A stretch of DNA of 64,000 bases from JABDBL01 sp963845445 (GCA_963845445.1 CAWJSE010000002.1:2418001-2482000); one strand, 5' to 3'. Positions 35,934 through 45,492 are shown, counted from the stretch's first letter. Notes: a model not told the origin generated them from the sequence alone. Made by a program: numbers and translations.

Positions 35934-35946
35934 GTTTTTGTCTCCC
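35931..35946 (-). promoter_or_regulatory. Ribosome binding site and ATT start of giant 1
   Basis: On the minus strand GGGAG (35946-35942) lies 8 nt before ATT (35933-35931). ATT is followed by two Arg codons and the hydrophobic core of a signal peptide. An in-frame TTG exists 30 nt upstream and a GTG 9 nt downstream. The GTG would remove both arginines. The matching position in giant 2 has only ATC/ATT available, so ATT is the start both genes can share. Confidence 0.6.
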
Positions 35947-36267
35947 GTCCACCAGAACGCCAACCGGTATTGAGAGTTAAACTAATTAAGCATTTCCACA
36001 ATCACATTGCTTATTTTATTCACACAAGCTATCTGCCAAAAGCAGATATTCAAATTATAAGCATCGATAACCAGCCAAATCACTCTCACCATCTAAGATG
36101 TATTATTCCCACGTGCACTAAAAACAACCCTAAACACTAGATAAAGTAACTTATAAATGCCTTAAATAAGGACACCCTTAGCTAAGCATATTAATGAGTA
36201 TTAGGAAATACATTTATCATTCCAAAATTATGTTTATTTAGGTGTTTTCTGGTAAAAAAACAACACT
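35934..36267. other. Intergenic leader between FecR-like 1 and giant 1
   Basis: There is no gene here. On the minus strand a consensus TATAAT lies at 36059-36054, about 120 nt before the giant start, but no good -35 is visible at 16-18 nt. A small perfect hairpin (ATCTGC, TTTTG, GCAGAT) lies just downstream of it on the transcript. I see no clear terminator for the FecR-like gene, so read-through into the giant remains possible. Confidence 0.4.
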
Positions 36268-37173
36268 TTAATGATTGTCGCTAACATTGGCAACTTTGAC
36301 ATTACTAGTAACGTTCACCTGAGCAACAGTCATAGAATTAGCATTTTGATCAGGAGCAGGAGTAGCGGTGGCGAAATCGCCCAAGATTACAGCACCCTTA
36401 AGAAGTTTTTCCTCAGATAGCTGATCTTGTTTATTGTCAGACACAGTTAATTCTTTTAATGGTTCTATACTAGTCAAAGCTGAGGCAATTGAAAATTCAG
36501 CTAAAAATGCCGTCATTGTAGTATTGTGCAAATCCAAAGATCTAACATTACGATAGACTACAGACCGACAATTTGTTCTTAGTTTTTCAAAGTCATCAAT
36601 ATTTTGTTTAGTTAGAACAAGCATGCGTCCCGGCTCTAAAACAATTTTTTGCTTATTAGCAATTATTGTTACCGAGACTTGTTTTGGTTTTGTTTGTAAT
36701 AAATCATAGATCATTGTTTCATCATTAGATTCAGACACAAATACAGTGGCCCCTGATCCTACTAATATTTTGCCTTTGCTGGTGCCCACCACAATATCTT
36801 TTTCTGGAGTTACTAATATATTGCCAGCCTCAAGGCCCATATAATTATTCTTGCTATCACTAGCAATCAATATTCCCTCTCTAGCTAATCGATTTGCTTC
36901 GTCGCAACCGAAATGACAAGCGTTAATCTCCACTCCCCAGAGACCGCTATTTTGAAGATTGGATAAGTTGCTATTATTGGATAAGTTGCTATTATCGATT
37001 GCTCGAAAAGCTTCGATTTGAGCTTTAGCTTTTAATGGTTGATTTATCATTGCCAATTTGCCTGACGATGCCGAATCAGTATTAGCAGATGCAGCAAAGT
37101 AATAGGCTTGCCCTGCAATTAACAATATAGATCCAAGTGCTGATATAAAAGTCTTAATAGCCCTGATCCTCAA
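36268..37173 (-). CDS. Secreted FecR-like protein 1
   Basis: 301 residues from a TTG start, with AAAGG 4 nt upstream. The Arg/Lys-containing start and hydrophobic stretch (ISALGSILLIAG) form a signal peptide, with likely cleavage in AASA-NT. The central part (about 110-190) alternates short beta strands: GNILVTPEKDI, GKILVGSGATVFVS, YDLLQTKPKQVSVTI and VLEPGRMLVLT. This pattern is typical of FecR-type domains. It is paralogous to the protein at 53003-53839, sharing DEANRLA, the identical YDLLQTKPKQVS block, DFEKL, AFLAEFS and LGDFAT. No FecI sigma factor or TonB receptor is present, so classical FecR signalling is unlikely. Its fixed place before the giant suggests an envelope partner or regulator of that protein (inference). 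Confidence 0.65.
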   Translation of the reverse strand: MRIRAIKTFISALGSILLIAGQAYYFAASANTDSASSGKLAMINQPLKAKAQIEAFRAIDNSNLSNNSNLSNLQNSGLWGVEINACHFGCDEANRLAREGILIASDSKNNYMGLEAGNILVTPEKDIVVGTSKGKILVGSGATVFVSESNDETMIYDLLQTKPKQVSVTIIANKQKIVLEPGRMLVLTKQNIDDFEKLRTNCRSVVYRNVRSLDLHNTTMTAFLAEFSIASALTSIEPLKELTVSDNKQDQLSEEKLLKGAVILGDFATATPAPDQNANSMTVAQVNVTSNVKVANVSDNH

Positions 37174-37611
37174 TTCACCTTTCTTCCATTATTCCCTTCG
37201 TGACCCTAGTTTTGTTTTAACACGGAGCAAAACTAAGCTTAATTCCATTTAAGTCGACAGCTGAACATCTATTATCCATCAGCATTTGGCACTAACGGCG
37301 ATAAAAATCATCCTATCGACGTAACATAAATCCAGAAGGATGACACCACATGTCACTACTAAGAGTCATCTGAATCACTCCTAAAGGTGACGGCCCTTTT
37401 TAGTAAATGCAAGTCTTGAGGAGACATAAAGGCGACAAGATGCTTGTATTTACTCTTCTAACCAAGATTTGAAAGTTCCGGTGACAATGAGAAAATTTTG
37501 CTAGCGTTGATAGCGGTCCACGCTTGATTTCAATAGCTTTGTCTGACTTTTGCTCTTGCACTATATTGAGACTCATTATTTTTTCTGAGACCTATGAGCG
37601 ATCGAAGCAGT
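37174..37611. other. Intergenic region upstream of FecR-like 1
   Basis: 438 bp without a gene. It contains an inverted repeat AGTTTTG / CAAAACT (37208-37234) close to the FecR-like start. It also has a TCAC-N8-GTGA element (37375-37390) that resembles the TCAC/GTGA elements upstream of FecR-like 2. I find no convincing terminator after the kinase gene and no confident promoter. Confidence 0.35.
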
Positions 37612-38715
37612 TCATTCCAGCAGGCGTTGCAACAGCATGGATATCCCTAGAATACCGAAGAAAGCTAGTAAGAACCATACTATGGCTGGCATTCTTTTCG
37701 CTCGGCTGGCCCGGAGAGTCTCAGTAACCCTACTTTGCACTGTGCTTTCAATCAAATCCGGAATAACTTGCAACAGTATTTCTTCCGCTTCTCCGATCGA
37801 AGATTTTACCGAAATAAATCTGTCTAACTCTAGTATTAATTCATCTGTGTTTGCGAAGCGTTCTTCAGGCCTTTTTTGCATCGCTCTAAAAACTATATTT
37901 TGCAATTCAGCAGGGACTTCTAATACAGGATCAAATGGCGGCGTCGCTTCAGAAAGATGTTTCTTTAAGATCTCTAGAACAGTACCATCTGAGAACGGTG
38001 GGCTGCCAGTCAAGGTAAAATACATCACACAACCAAGAGAATATAAGTCGCTTCTATAATCCAAGTCACCGGTAGAAATTTGTTCAGGACTCATATATTT
38101 TGGCGTCCCCACTGTAAAACCAGCTTTAGTTGGACCAATGCTTTTATCTGCATTTCCATCGCCAATAAGCTTAGCCACCCCAAAGTCAACTATCTGCACT
38201 TCAAAAAATCCTTCTGCACTTTTTGTCAACATAACATTTTCTGGTTTTAAATCACGATGCACAATTTTATTTCGGTGAGCAAGCCCTAATCCAGCAGCTA
38301 TTTGCTTGAAAATCAATGTGGCATCTCTTGGCGAAAGCCTGCCATTTTTAGATATAAAATCATTTAGACTTTCACCGTCTATCCAATCCATTATTAAATA
38401 TGGCAACCCACTTTGAGTAACACCAAAATCTAGGAGTCGACAAATATTTGCATGCTTAAGCAAACTTGCTGCTTTTGCTTCAAAATAAAAGCGTTTAATT
38501 GCCTCAGCATTTCTGGTTGACTCAAAATGCATTAGCTTAATAGCCACAGCCGCATTTGTGTAGCGGTTCTGAGCCTTAAAGATGCTGCCCATAGCACCTT
38601 CGCTCATCTTGCCCTCTATCTCATATTGCTGGGGTAATTCTAATAAAATTTTCTCTAAATGAACTTTATCGTTTTCCCATGTCTCCATATCCGGTGATGA
38701 ACAATCTAAATCCAT
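37612..38715 (-). CDS. Membrane-anchored serine/threonine protein kinase
   Basis: 367 residues. An Hanks-type kinase domain covers about 31-300: Gly-rich loop GKMSEGAMGSIF (35-46), VAIK with catalytic Lys60, HRDLKPEN (153-160, catalytic Asp155), DFG (177-179), and the activation segment ending GTPKYMSPEQ. All essential residues are present, so it should be active. A single C-terminal membrane segment (IVWFLLAFFGILGISMLL) follows a short linker, placing the kinase in the cytoplasm with no extracellular sensor. The start lies 4 nt after the stop of the TPR gene, so the two are probably co-transcribed and may work together. Substrates are unknown. Confidence 0.93.
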   Translation of the reverse strand: MDLDCSSPDMETWENDKVHLEKILLELPQQYEIEGKMSEGAMGSIFKAQNRYTNAAVAIKLMHFESTRNAEAIKRFYFEAKAASLLKHANICRLLDFGVTQSGLPYLIMDWIDGESLNDFISKNGRLSPRDATLIFKQIAAGLGLAHRNKIVHRDLKPENVMLTKSAEGFFEVQIVDFGVAKLIGDGNADKSIGPTKAGFTVGTPKYMSPEQISTGDLDYRSDLYSLGCVMYFTLTGSPPFSDGTVLEILKKHLSEATPPFDPVLEVPAELQNIVFRAMQKRPEERFANTDELILELDRFISVKSSIGEAEEILLQVIPDLIESTVQSRVTETLRASRAKRMPAIVWFLLAFFGILGISMLLQRLLE

Positions 38716-38719
38716 AAAT

Positions 38720-39828
38720 TTACCGCTGATCAGATTCTGGAGCTAATACGTTAGTATGCGTAGGTGCCTCTCTATTAGCCATGCCATCCTGACTCAATCC
38801 TCTCTCGCCTTTTTCAGTCTCAGACAGATTATTGTTATCTTGAACTTTCAACCTTTCTGTTTCGACAACTGCTTTATCATCTTGCACCTTTGGTTTTTCC
38901 GCTCCGGACAAAACTTTGTCATCCTCAACCTTTGGTTTTTCTACTTCAGCAACAGCCTTATCATCTTGCACCTTTGGCTTATCTGCTCCGGACAAAACTT
39001 TGTCATCCTCGACCTTTGGTTTTTCTACTTCAGCAACAGCCTTATCATCTTGCACCTTTAGCTTTTCTGCTCCGGACAAAACTTTGTCATCTTCGCCCTT
39101 TACCTTCTCCTCTTCAGACATAGTTTTTTCGTTTGAGTTTTGCAATTTTTCAGCTTCGCTTTCAACAACCTCAGCCTCGCTGTTCTTTTTCAGCTTGCGT
39201 AATATCCTCGAATAAACAACCATAGTGTGACGCCTTTGACCTTGAGACAAGGATGATTTATGTGTATTACAAACGGCCACAGAATCCCGTATTACCGGTT
39301 CTGCACTGGCATAATCACCTTTTATCAACATCAAATTAGTTAAGTTATTCTGGGCTTTTACAACTGCACTGGCATTAATTGTAGGACCTGATTTTTCGAA
39401 AGCAATAGCAGTTTTTTGATAACCAATCGCGTCCTCTATTTTATTTTGGGCCTGTGTCACTGACACTAGGTGCTGCAAAGTTGGTAAACTCTTGGCACTA
39501 CCTGGCCCGTCTCTGCGAGCAATTACTCGTAAGACATATTTAAAAGATTCTTCCGCATCTGCCCATTTCTTTTTGTCTCCTGCTCGCAGCCCACTTTCAT
39601 ATATTGTTCGATAGCTTTAGTCTGTATCGCAACCGCTTGCTGGGCATTTGCTGCTGCCTGATAAGAGTTACGGATAACTTTGCCATGATTTAGGCTAGCG
39701 GCTAGCCCGGCGCCCATTCCTGCCATGCTAGCTTGCTTACCACCGAATTCCAACATTCCTTGCCCCAAACAGGGATAAGGAAACAAAGGCAACGCCAACA
39801 ATATCAAAAATGTTTGGCCCTTATTCAT
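38720..39828 (-). pseudogene. Secreted TPR protein with charged C-terminal repeats, broken by a -1 frameshift
   Basis: The reading frame begins at ATG 39828 (MNKGQTFLILLALPLF, a signal peptide; an in-frame ATG lies upstream at 39897) and runs to TAA at 39525-39523. A second frame picks up the sequence and continues to 38720. Adding one A to the A5 run (minus strand, 39574-39570) joins them into a clean 370-codon gene and restores a typical TPR helix, KKWADAEESFKYVLR. The middle (about residues 85-200) has TPR-like helices such as DAIGYQKTAIAFEKSG. The C-terminus is a Lys/Asp/Glu repeat tract. The protein probably works with the kinase encoded 4 nt downstream. Whether the frameshift is real, a read error or slippage cannot be decided here. 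Confidence 0.75.
38835..39120 (-). repeat. 84-bp tandem repeat at the 3' end of the TPR gene
   Basis: Units start near 38877, 38961 and 39045 (period 84), with partial units on either side. Each encodes two related 14-residue blocks, KVQDDKAVAEVEKP and KVEDDKVLSGAEKP. The alternating acidic and basic residues predict an extended or coiled-coil tail. Neighbouring units are almost identical, so copy number may vary between strains. Confidence 0.85.
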
Positions 39829-39937
39829 AATTTCCTGCCCAAACCAAGTTTGCCCTCTGGCACTATGCCCAAAATTGACATTTTTATGCCCCAACATGTT
39901 TAATTTATCGGTTAATTGTGTGCACAGCTGCAGACTT

Positions 39938-42043
39938 TTAAATCATCGCACTTAGCTTGCTATCCGTAAGGAGTTTATGGGAGACATCCAGCAAAGATCT
40001 TACTGTTGAGCCATCTGAAGGATACATTGCTATGCCCATACTAAATATGGTCTTGAAATGACCTACACTGTCGCTTGGAAATTTGATATTGGCAAATTCG
40101 TTTCGTAAATCCGCCATCATTTTATCAATTGTATCCCTATCTTCTCCATAAAATGCTAAAGCAAAAGTGTCATCCGATAAACGTCCCCGCAAATCATTAG
40201 ACTTAAAGCGCCCCTTAAGTAGATTTCCTAAGGTTGATAACACTGTCTGCATGGGATACCACCCATGTTGCGCACTTAATTTTACAAAGTGCTCAATGCT
40301 GATCATACAAAGCGCAAAAGGTTGATTTTGTTTTTCTGCCCTTAAAAGTAAATCACCAGCCATGTTAAAGAAAGCATTGCTACTCAAAGCACCGGTCAAT
40401 TCATCTTTTTGTAGTTGGCGGCTAGCTAATTTGTTTTGCAGATGGATCTTTACTCTAGTCAAAACCTCTTCTGCAATCACTGGTTTACAGAGAAAATCAC
40501 TGCCGCCAGCCTTAAAAGCTGCGGCTCGGCTAGTTTGATCACCTTCAGATGTCAAAAATAAGACTGGCACTTGCTTCCACTTACCTGTTACTCGCAAAAT
40601 ACGACATACATCATAACCACTCAGACCAGGCATCAACACATCAAGTAATACCAAATCTGGATTAAATGACTCTGCCGCAGAAACTACTTTAATCGGCTTA
40701 TGCAAAATTTGAACAACCATACCTGCTTTCTTTAAAAGGTTAGCTAGAAATTTAGCCAATATTTCATCATCATCAACTATCAATATGCGCGGCTTCTCGT
40801 GTTCAATTGTTGAAAACATTGTGGCGACGGCCGTTTCAATCTCTGCATCAAGCGCCTCTTTCTTAATGGCCGCCGACATACCAGCATAGGCAAGGTCTGC
40901 AGGCGTAAGCGAATTCTGCAAAGAGAGAACAATACCAATGGGAATAGTTTGTTGCTCTTGGGCTAGACGAATATCCTTTGTTAGATCAAATAAACCTTGC
41001 TTCGAACCAATACAATCAAAATCCAATAATGCCGCATGATAGGGTGATTTTTGATTGGCTAATTTGGTACGACAACCCAAAACACTATCCGTAATATCTA
41101 TTTCAACCGAAAACTCCTTAGACAACGCTTTTAGATATGGGGCATACATTTCCCTGTTGCCTACAAGAAGCAATTTGTACAAAGGTGCTTCTTGCTGCTC
41201 ACTTGATGGATCAGTTTGGCTTGTTTTTTCAATAATTGCCCTTACCAATTCTTCTCCCGTAGGCAATGCACGCACAATCTCACTCCATACAACTTCGCGC
41301 AGAGGATCATCGGGATCCAGCCCTCGCAATAAGTCTTCTAGTTTGCCTGCAATTTCTCCTACTTGGGTAAAGCCGACCGAACCTGCGGTGCCTCTAATTT
41401 TATGCGCAAGATGAATTGCTTGATCTTTTTCTATCGCATTTGCCGGATCTTCTCTTACTAAACTAACCGCTTTAGTTAAATCCGCCCAACTTTGAAATAA
41501 TTCACCTGCATAATCTTCTCGCAATGCTGCCATACGTTCTTTTATATCCGACTTGTAATCCATTGCCTTGGCATTCTGGGAAGAATCTTGCCGCCTTGAT
41601 ATATTGCTAGATGTATTGGTGGGACTTACATTCGTAGTTTGATCCAATTCATCTGTGAACGTGCCTTTGGGCAAAAGGCTCTCAATTTGTCTTAAAAATA
41701 AGTCCGGTACAAGAGGTTTCTGCAAAATCAAAGAAACACGCAATATATTTCTAAGCCAGTCAAATGTCTTTTCGTCACACCAAATACCAGATAAAAAAAC
41801 TATTGGAAAATTCTTACCTTCTTCGCGCAGCTTAGTAATCCAAGTAATTCCATCTGATTCAGGCAAACGATAATCTACAATTGCTAGTAACGGATTACTT
41901 GCCCCCAGCTTAATTGTTGCTTCTCTAACAGAGCTAGCTTCAATGACATCGACTCCACGCGATTGCAATAAACCAGAGACCAAAGAACGAAAGGTGTTAT
42001 CGTCTTCTAATATTAATACAGAATGTCTGCCATAGGTATTCAT
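39938..42043 (-). CDS. REC-Hpt-pseudoREC-REC-degenerate GGDEF phosphorelay protein
   Basis: 701 residues. The first receiver (9-125) has Asp57 and Lys109. An Hpt domain (about 165-275) has phospho-acceptor His214 in HLAHKIRGTAGSVGF. A second receiver-like domain (289-410) lacks the acidic pocket at its start (LLLVGNRE), so it is probably inactive. A canonical receiver (419-535) has DDD424-426, Asp468 and Lys520. The C-terminal GGDEF-type domain (547-700, DELTGALSS at its start) has SDDTF (623-627) where GGDEF is expected, so c-di-GMP synthesis is unlikely. It lies 26 nt downstream of the hybrid kinase gene and is the obvious phosphotransfer partner of that kinase. Confidence 0.9.
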   Translation of the reverse strand: MNTYGRHSVLILEDDNTFRSLVSGLLQSRGVDVIEASSVREATIKLGASNPLLAIVDYRLPESDGITWITKLREEGKNFPIVFLSGIWCDEKTFDWLRNILRVSLILQKPLVPDLFLRQIESLLPKGTFTDELDQTTNVSPTNTSSNISRRQDSSQNAKAMDYKSDIKERMAALREDYAGELFQSWADLTKAVSLVREDPANAIEKDQAIHLAHKIRGTAGSVGFTQVGEIAGKLEDLLRGLDPDDPLREVVWSEIVRALPTGEELVRAIIEKTSQTDPSSEQQEAPLYKLLLVGNREMYAPYLKALSKEFSVEIDITDSVLGCRTKLANQKSPYHAALLDFDCIGSKQGLFDLTKDIRLAQEQQTIPIGIVLSLQNSLTPADLAYAGMSAAIKKEALDAEIETAVATMFSTIEHEKPRILIVDDDEILAKFLANLLKKAGMVVQILHKPIKVVSAAESFNPDLVLLDVLMPGLSGYDVCRILRVTGKWKQVPVLFLTSEGDQTSRAAAFKAGGSDFLCKPVIAEEVLTRVKIHLQNKLASRQLQKDELTGALSSNAFFNMAGDLLLRAEKQNQPFALCMISIEHFVKLSAQHGWYPMQTVLSTLGNLLKGRFKSNDLRGRLSDDTFALAFYGEDRDTIDKMMADLRNEFANIKFPSDSVGHFKTIFSMGIAMYPSDGSTVRSLLDVSHKLLTDSKLSAMI

Positions 42044-42069
42044 ACTCTATTACTCTCAATAATAACCTG

Positions 42070-45000
42070 CTAGACAGGAGCCCCAGTGCGATCCAAAAGT
42101 CCGTTGAGCATTGTTTTAACGGTTTCCAACAATTCCTTTTCGGAAGTGCGTGATTTAACTAGATGTGAAGTCAAACCTAGAGTTAATTCCTTCTTGTCGT
42201 TCTCGCTCAAATCTTTGGCTGTATACACTATTAAGGGAGTATCCTGAATCTTTTCCTTACGCAATATTTGCACTACTTCAAAGCCATCTAGCGACGGAAG
42301 CCCCAAATCAAGCACTATTAGATCTGGATTTTTCGATCTAGCATAATGAACAGCTGTCACTCCGTCTGCAGCCTCTATAAATTCGACGTTCAATGGTTCT
42401 AAGTTCTGCTTGATCACTTCCCGAGTAGACTGGTCATCTTCGACAATTAGTACTTTGGCTTGACCATTCGGACGTTTTTTTATCGCTAAGGCAAGTGCGC
42501 TCAATAGACGCTTCTCGTCGAATGGCTTCTTAATCCAATCAATTAGTAATGGATATGCATAACTATCGCGACTTACTTCCCGTCCCGATATAATAATAAT
42601 AGGAATTCTCGTGTTCTCACTTTGCTCAAGTTTATCTAAAAGAGTCAGCCCATCACCGTCAGGAAGCGTTAGATCTAGGATAATAGCATCCGGCCTATCC
42701 TGTGTTTTCATATACTCCTCTGCTTCTTCAATTGATCCTGATTTAACGGCAATAAAGTTTTGATCCTCAAGCATCATAGCTAAAAGACTAGCTAATTTTT
42801 TATCGTCTTCTACAATTAAAATTGTGCTTTTAGCTCGATACAATAAAGTTGGCTTATGCGCCACCACACGTGAATTAGCTTTCTCGAGATTAGCAGGTAT
42901 TTCAAACCAAAATGTAGAACCATAACCCACTTTGCTTTCGATGCCTATACTGCCATTGTGCTTTTCCACCAGTGCTCTAGAGATTGCTAATCCCAATCCT
43001 GTACCACCTTTTTTTCTACTATCAGAAGGATCTAATTGTTGAAAGAGCCCAAACAATTTAGACATTTCAGATTCCGAAATACCAGGCCCATTATCCTTTA
43101 CAGAAATGTGCCAAGCACCAGAATTAGCTTTGCTCACCTTTATATTAACTTCTCCTTCAGGAGGAGAAAATTTAATAGCATTTGCCAAAAGATTATATAA
43201 CACCTGCTCTATACGATCTCGATCACAATAAATTTCACCCATCGTTTCAATTTGAAAAGACAGTTTCACTCGCGACTGCTCAGCAAAACTTGAAAGCCCC
43301 ATCACTGCTTGTTTAATGAGATCCAATACGTCGACGTGCCGCAATTCTAGTTCTAGTTTGCCAGATTCGATTTTTTTGATATCAAGAATATCGTTAATTA
43401 GCCGAATCAATCGTTCTGATTCAGAATGCGCCACTTTAACAAGTTGCTGGGCTCGAGGCGAAATTTCTCCTGCTCTACCACCGTCCAAAAGACTCAGTGA
43501 TCCACGAATTGATGTAAGTGGTGTTCTAAGTTCGTGCGAAACAGTCGAATAAAATTCACTCACCCGCCGCTCTATTGCTTTCTTTTCAGTGATATCGCGC
43601 ACGATACCAGTCATTAATTTTTTTCCGTTTAATTCTGTAACGCTAAATGAAATTTCCGCAGAAAACTCAGAGCCATCGCAGCGTATACCTGAAGTTTCTA
43701 TATCAGTGCCATTAGTTTCACTATATCTAGGAGATTCACCCTTGCTCGGGCGCCAATTTGCCACGTCTAAGAATTTAGGCAAAATAGCCTTCACCTCTTT
43801 GCCAAGTAAAGACCCTGCCTGCCAACCAAATATCTTATAAGTAGCAAGATTCGCCGATTCAATTATGCCATTTTCAGATACAGATAAAATACCTTCAGCA
43901 GCGCTATCGAGAATGATCGATAATGCAGCTTCTCGCTCTCTTAAAGCCTGTTGGGCTTGATGACGCTCAAGGGATTGAGCAATTTGATTTGCCAAAGCTG
44001 TTGTAAGGCGAATAATTTCATTGTCTGTTTTCTGTTTGCGTTTACTAAAAAACTCTATAACTCCCAAACGCTTATTACCTAATGTTAAAGGCACAGCAAG
44101 TCCTGTTTGAAGTCCTTCCTTATGTACTGCTTCCCCTCGTGCAGGCAAATCTTTTATATTCTCAATCCAAATCGGTTGCTGCGATTGAAACGTTGTGCCA
44201 GGTAGTCCAAATCCAATTGGCAAACTTATAGAACGTGTAAGAGAAATAAATTCTGGCGCTTCGAAAGTTTCCTTATGCCAGAAATTAATACATTTCAAAC
44301 CAGAATCATCATTTCTTAAAGACCAGAATGCACCAAAATCCCAATCAATATTCTTACAAATCATGCCCAAAACATTTTTGATTGAGTCATTAACATCAGG
44401 AGAATCAGCCAATATCTGCGCTATATCATATTGAATATTCACTAGAGCTAACTCTTTTTCGCGCCTTGCGACAAGTCTTCCTATAAGCAACAATATGCTG
44501 CCCATAGACACACACCCTAAGAGAATCAATATGATTGAATACACTTGGCTAACATTGAAGTCTGTTGCAAGCCTCTTTAATCTCTGCTCTAAAAGTAAAT
44601 TCTCTTTATGCTCCATATCACTTACAGTGAACCGAATCTCGTCCATAGTGATCTTACCGGAATTCGCAAGCACCACTTTCTGTGCGGCTTCAAAACCGTT
44701 TTGGCGCCTAAGTTCAATCGTTTGTTGTAGCTCAGTAAGCTTAATATCAGCTAGTTGCCTAAGTTTTTGTACTAGTCTATGATCCTCTATGTCTCCATCG
44801 ATCATCGACTCAAGCTTATCTAAAAGCCCAGATATTTTAGAATGACATTTTTCGTAAGGCTCCAGATAACTTGCATTACCTGTAATAACATAACCTCTTT
44901 GTCCAGTTTCGCAATCTTTAATTGTTGATATAACTGACTCGAGTTGGGCGATCAAACCAGTGCTTTGTACCACTAATTCTCTACTGTGCCGTAAATTTAA

Positions 45001-45093
45001 CTGACTGGTATAATTCGTCAGCGCCGCAATAATAAAAATACTACATACAAAAAGTACACCCAGAATAGAAATACTACGTACCAATTTATTCAT
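42070..45093 (-). CDS. CHASE3-GAF-PAS hybrid sensor histidine kinase with two receivers
   Basis: 1007 residues. Membrane segments at about 8-27 and 184-205 enclose a CHASE3-type sensor region (ETGQRGYVITG at 62-72). A GAF domain (about 215-375) and a PAS domain (about 385-505) follow. The HisKA box has His520 in VSHELRTPL. The ATPase domain has the N box around Asn638, DNGPG (667-671) and GTGLGL (697-702). Two receivers have Asp807 and Asp929. All catalytic residues are present. The start has AGGGGA 9 nt upstream. It is placed between a single-domain regulator and the REC-Hpt protein with gaps of 21 and 26 nt, making a three-gene phosphorelay operon. The signal sensed is unknown. Confidence 0.95.
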   Translation of the reverse strand: MNKLVRSISILGVLFVCSIFIIAALTNYTSQLNLRHSRELVVQSTGLIAQLESVISTIKDCETGQRGYVITGNASYLEPYEKCHSKISGLLDKLESMIDGDIEDHRLVQKLRQLADIKLTELQQTIELRRQNGFEAAQKVVLANSGKITMDEIRFTVSDMEHKENLLLEQRLKRLATDFNVSQVYSIILILLGCVSMGSILLLIGRLVARREKELALVNIQYDIAQILADSPDVNDSIKNVLGMICKNIDWDFGAFWSLRNDDSGLKCINFWHKETFEAPEFISLTRSISLPIGFGLPGTTFQSQQPIWIENIKDLPARGEAVHKEGLQTGLAVPLTLGNKRLGVIEFFSKRKQKTDNEIIRLTTALANQIAQSLERHQAQQALREREAALSIILDSAAEGILSVSENGIIESANLATYKIFGWQAGSLLGKEVKAILPKFLDVANWRPSKGESPRYSETNGTDIETSGIRCDGSEFSAEISFSVTELNGKKLMTGIVRDITEKKAIERRVSEFYSTVSHELRTPLTSIRGSLSLLDGGRAGEISPRAQQLVKVAHSESERLIRLINDILDIKKIESGKLELELRHVDVLDLIKQAVMGLSSFAEQSRVKLSFQIETMGEIYCDRDRIEQVLYNLLANAIKFSPPEGEVNIKVSKANSGAWHISVKDNGPGISESEMSKLFGLFQQLDPSDSRKKGGTGLGLAISRALVEKHNGSIGIESKVGYGSTFWFEIPANLEKANSRVVAHKPTLLYRAKSTILIVEDDKKLASLLAMMLEDQNFIAVKSGSIEEAEEYMKTQDRPDAIILDLTLPDGDGLTLLDKLEQSENTRIPIIIISGREVSRDSYAYPLLIDWIKKPFDEKRLLSALALAIKKRPNGQAKVLIVEDDQSTREVIKQNLEPLNVEFIEAADGVTAVHYARSKNPDLIVLDLGLPSLDGFEVVQILRKEKIQDTPLIVYTAKDLSENDKKELTLGLTSHLVKSRTSEKELLETVKTMLNGLLDRTGAPV

Positions 45094-45114
45094 TCGATAG
45101 CGTCCCCTATTCTT

Positions 45115-45492
45115 TTAGTCATGACCTACTATATTTATTATGTCTTGCGTAAGAGTCATTGGATCAAAAGGTTTGGTTATAATGCCAGCGACTCCTGTTG
45201 TTAAATACTTTTCTATTTCATGTTTTTGTACTTTAGCAGTCATAAATATTATCGGTATGTGAGAATATTCTGGTTGTTCTTTGATTTTTGACAATGTAGT
45301 TACCCCGTCCATACCAGGCATCATCATATCCAGCAAAACAAGATCAGGTTTCTCCGCTGAAAATTTCTCTAATGCTTCTATTCCGGAAGAGGCTAAGCTC
45401 ACCTTCCATTCTGGACGATCTTCAAGCCCCATTTGGGCTATCATTTGGATGTTTGGATCATCATCTACTAAGAGTATCTTCTGAATTTTCAT
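45115..45492 (-). CDS. Single-domain response regulator
   Basis: 125 residues from the ATG at 45492. An in-frame ATG at 45558 would add 22 residues that lie outside the domain. The start chosen begins the fold directly (MKIQKILLVDDD). It has the acidic pocket DDD10-12, phospho-acceptor Asp55 (LVLLDMMMPG), Thr85 and Lys107 (ITKPFD). There is no output domain, so it must act by protein contact or as a phosphate shuttle. It is the first gene of the phosphorelay operon, 21 nt before the hybrid kinase. Confidence 0.92.
   Translation of the reverse strand: MKIQKILLVDDDPNIQMIAQMGLEDRPEWKVSLASSGIEALEKFSAEKPDLVLLDMMMPGMDGVTTLSKIKEQPEYSHIPIIFMTAKVQKHEIEKYLTTGVAGIITKPFDPMTLTQDIINIVGHD

Noticed and set aside
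34000..35933. Two-partner-secretion (FHA-type) N-terminal domain in giant 1
   Set aside because: I see no NPNG/NPNL-type motifs or TPS fold pattern in the N-terminal 400 residues of either giant, and no TpsB-like pore gene is in the window.
39938..40200. Active diguanylate cyclase
   Set aside because: The signature reads SDDTF instead of GGDEF and the metal-binding Asp of the first strand is replaced (MISIEHF), so activity is not expected.
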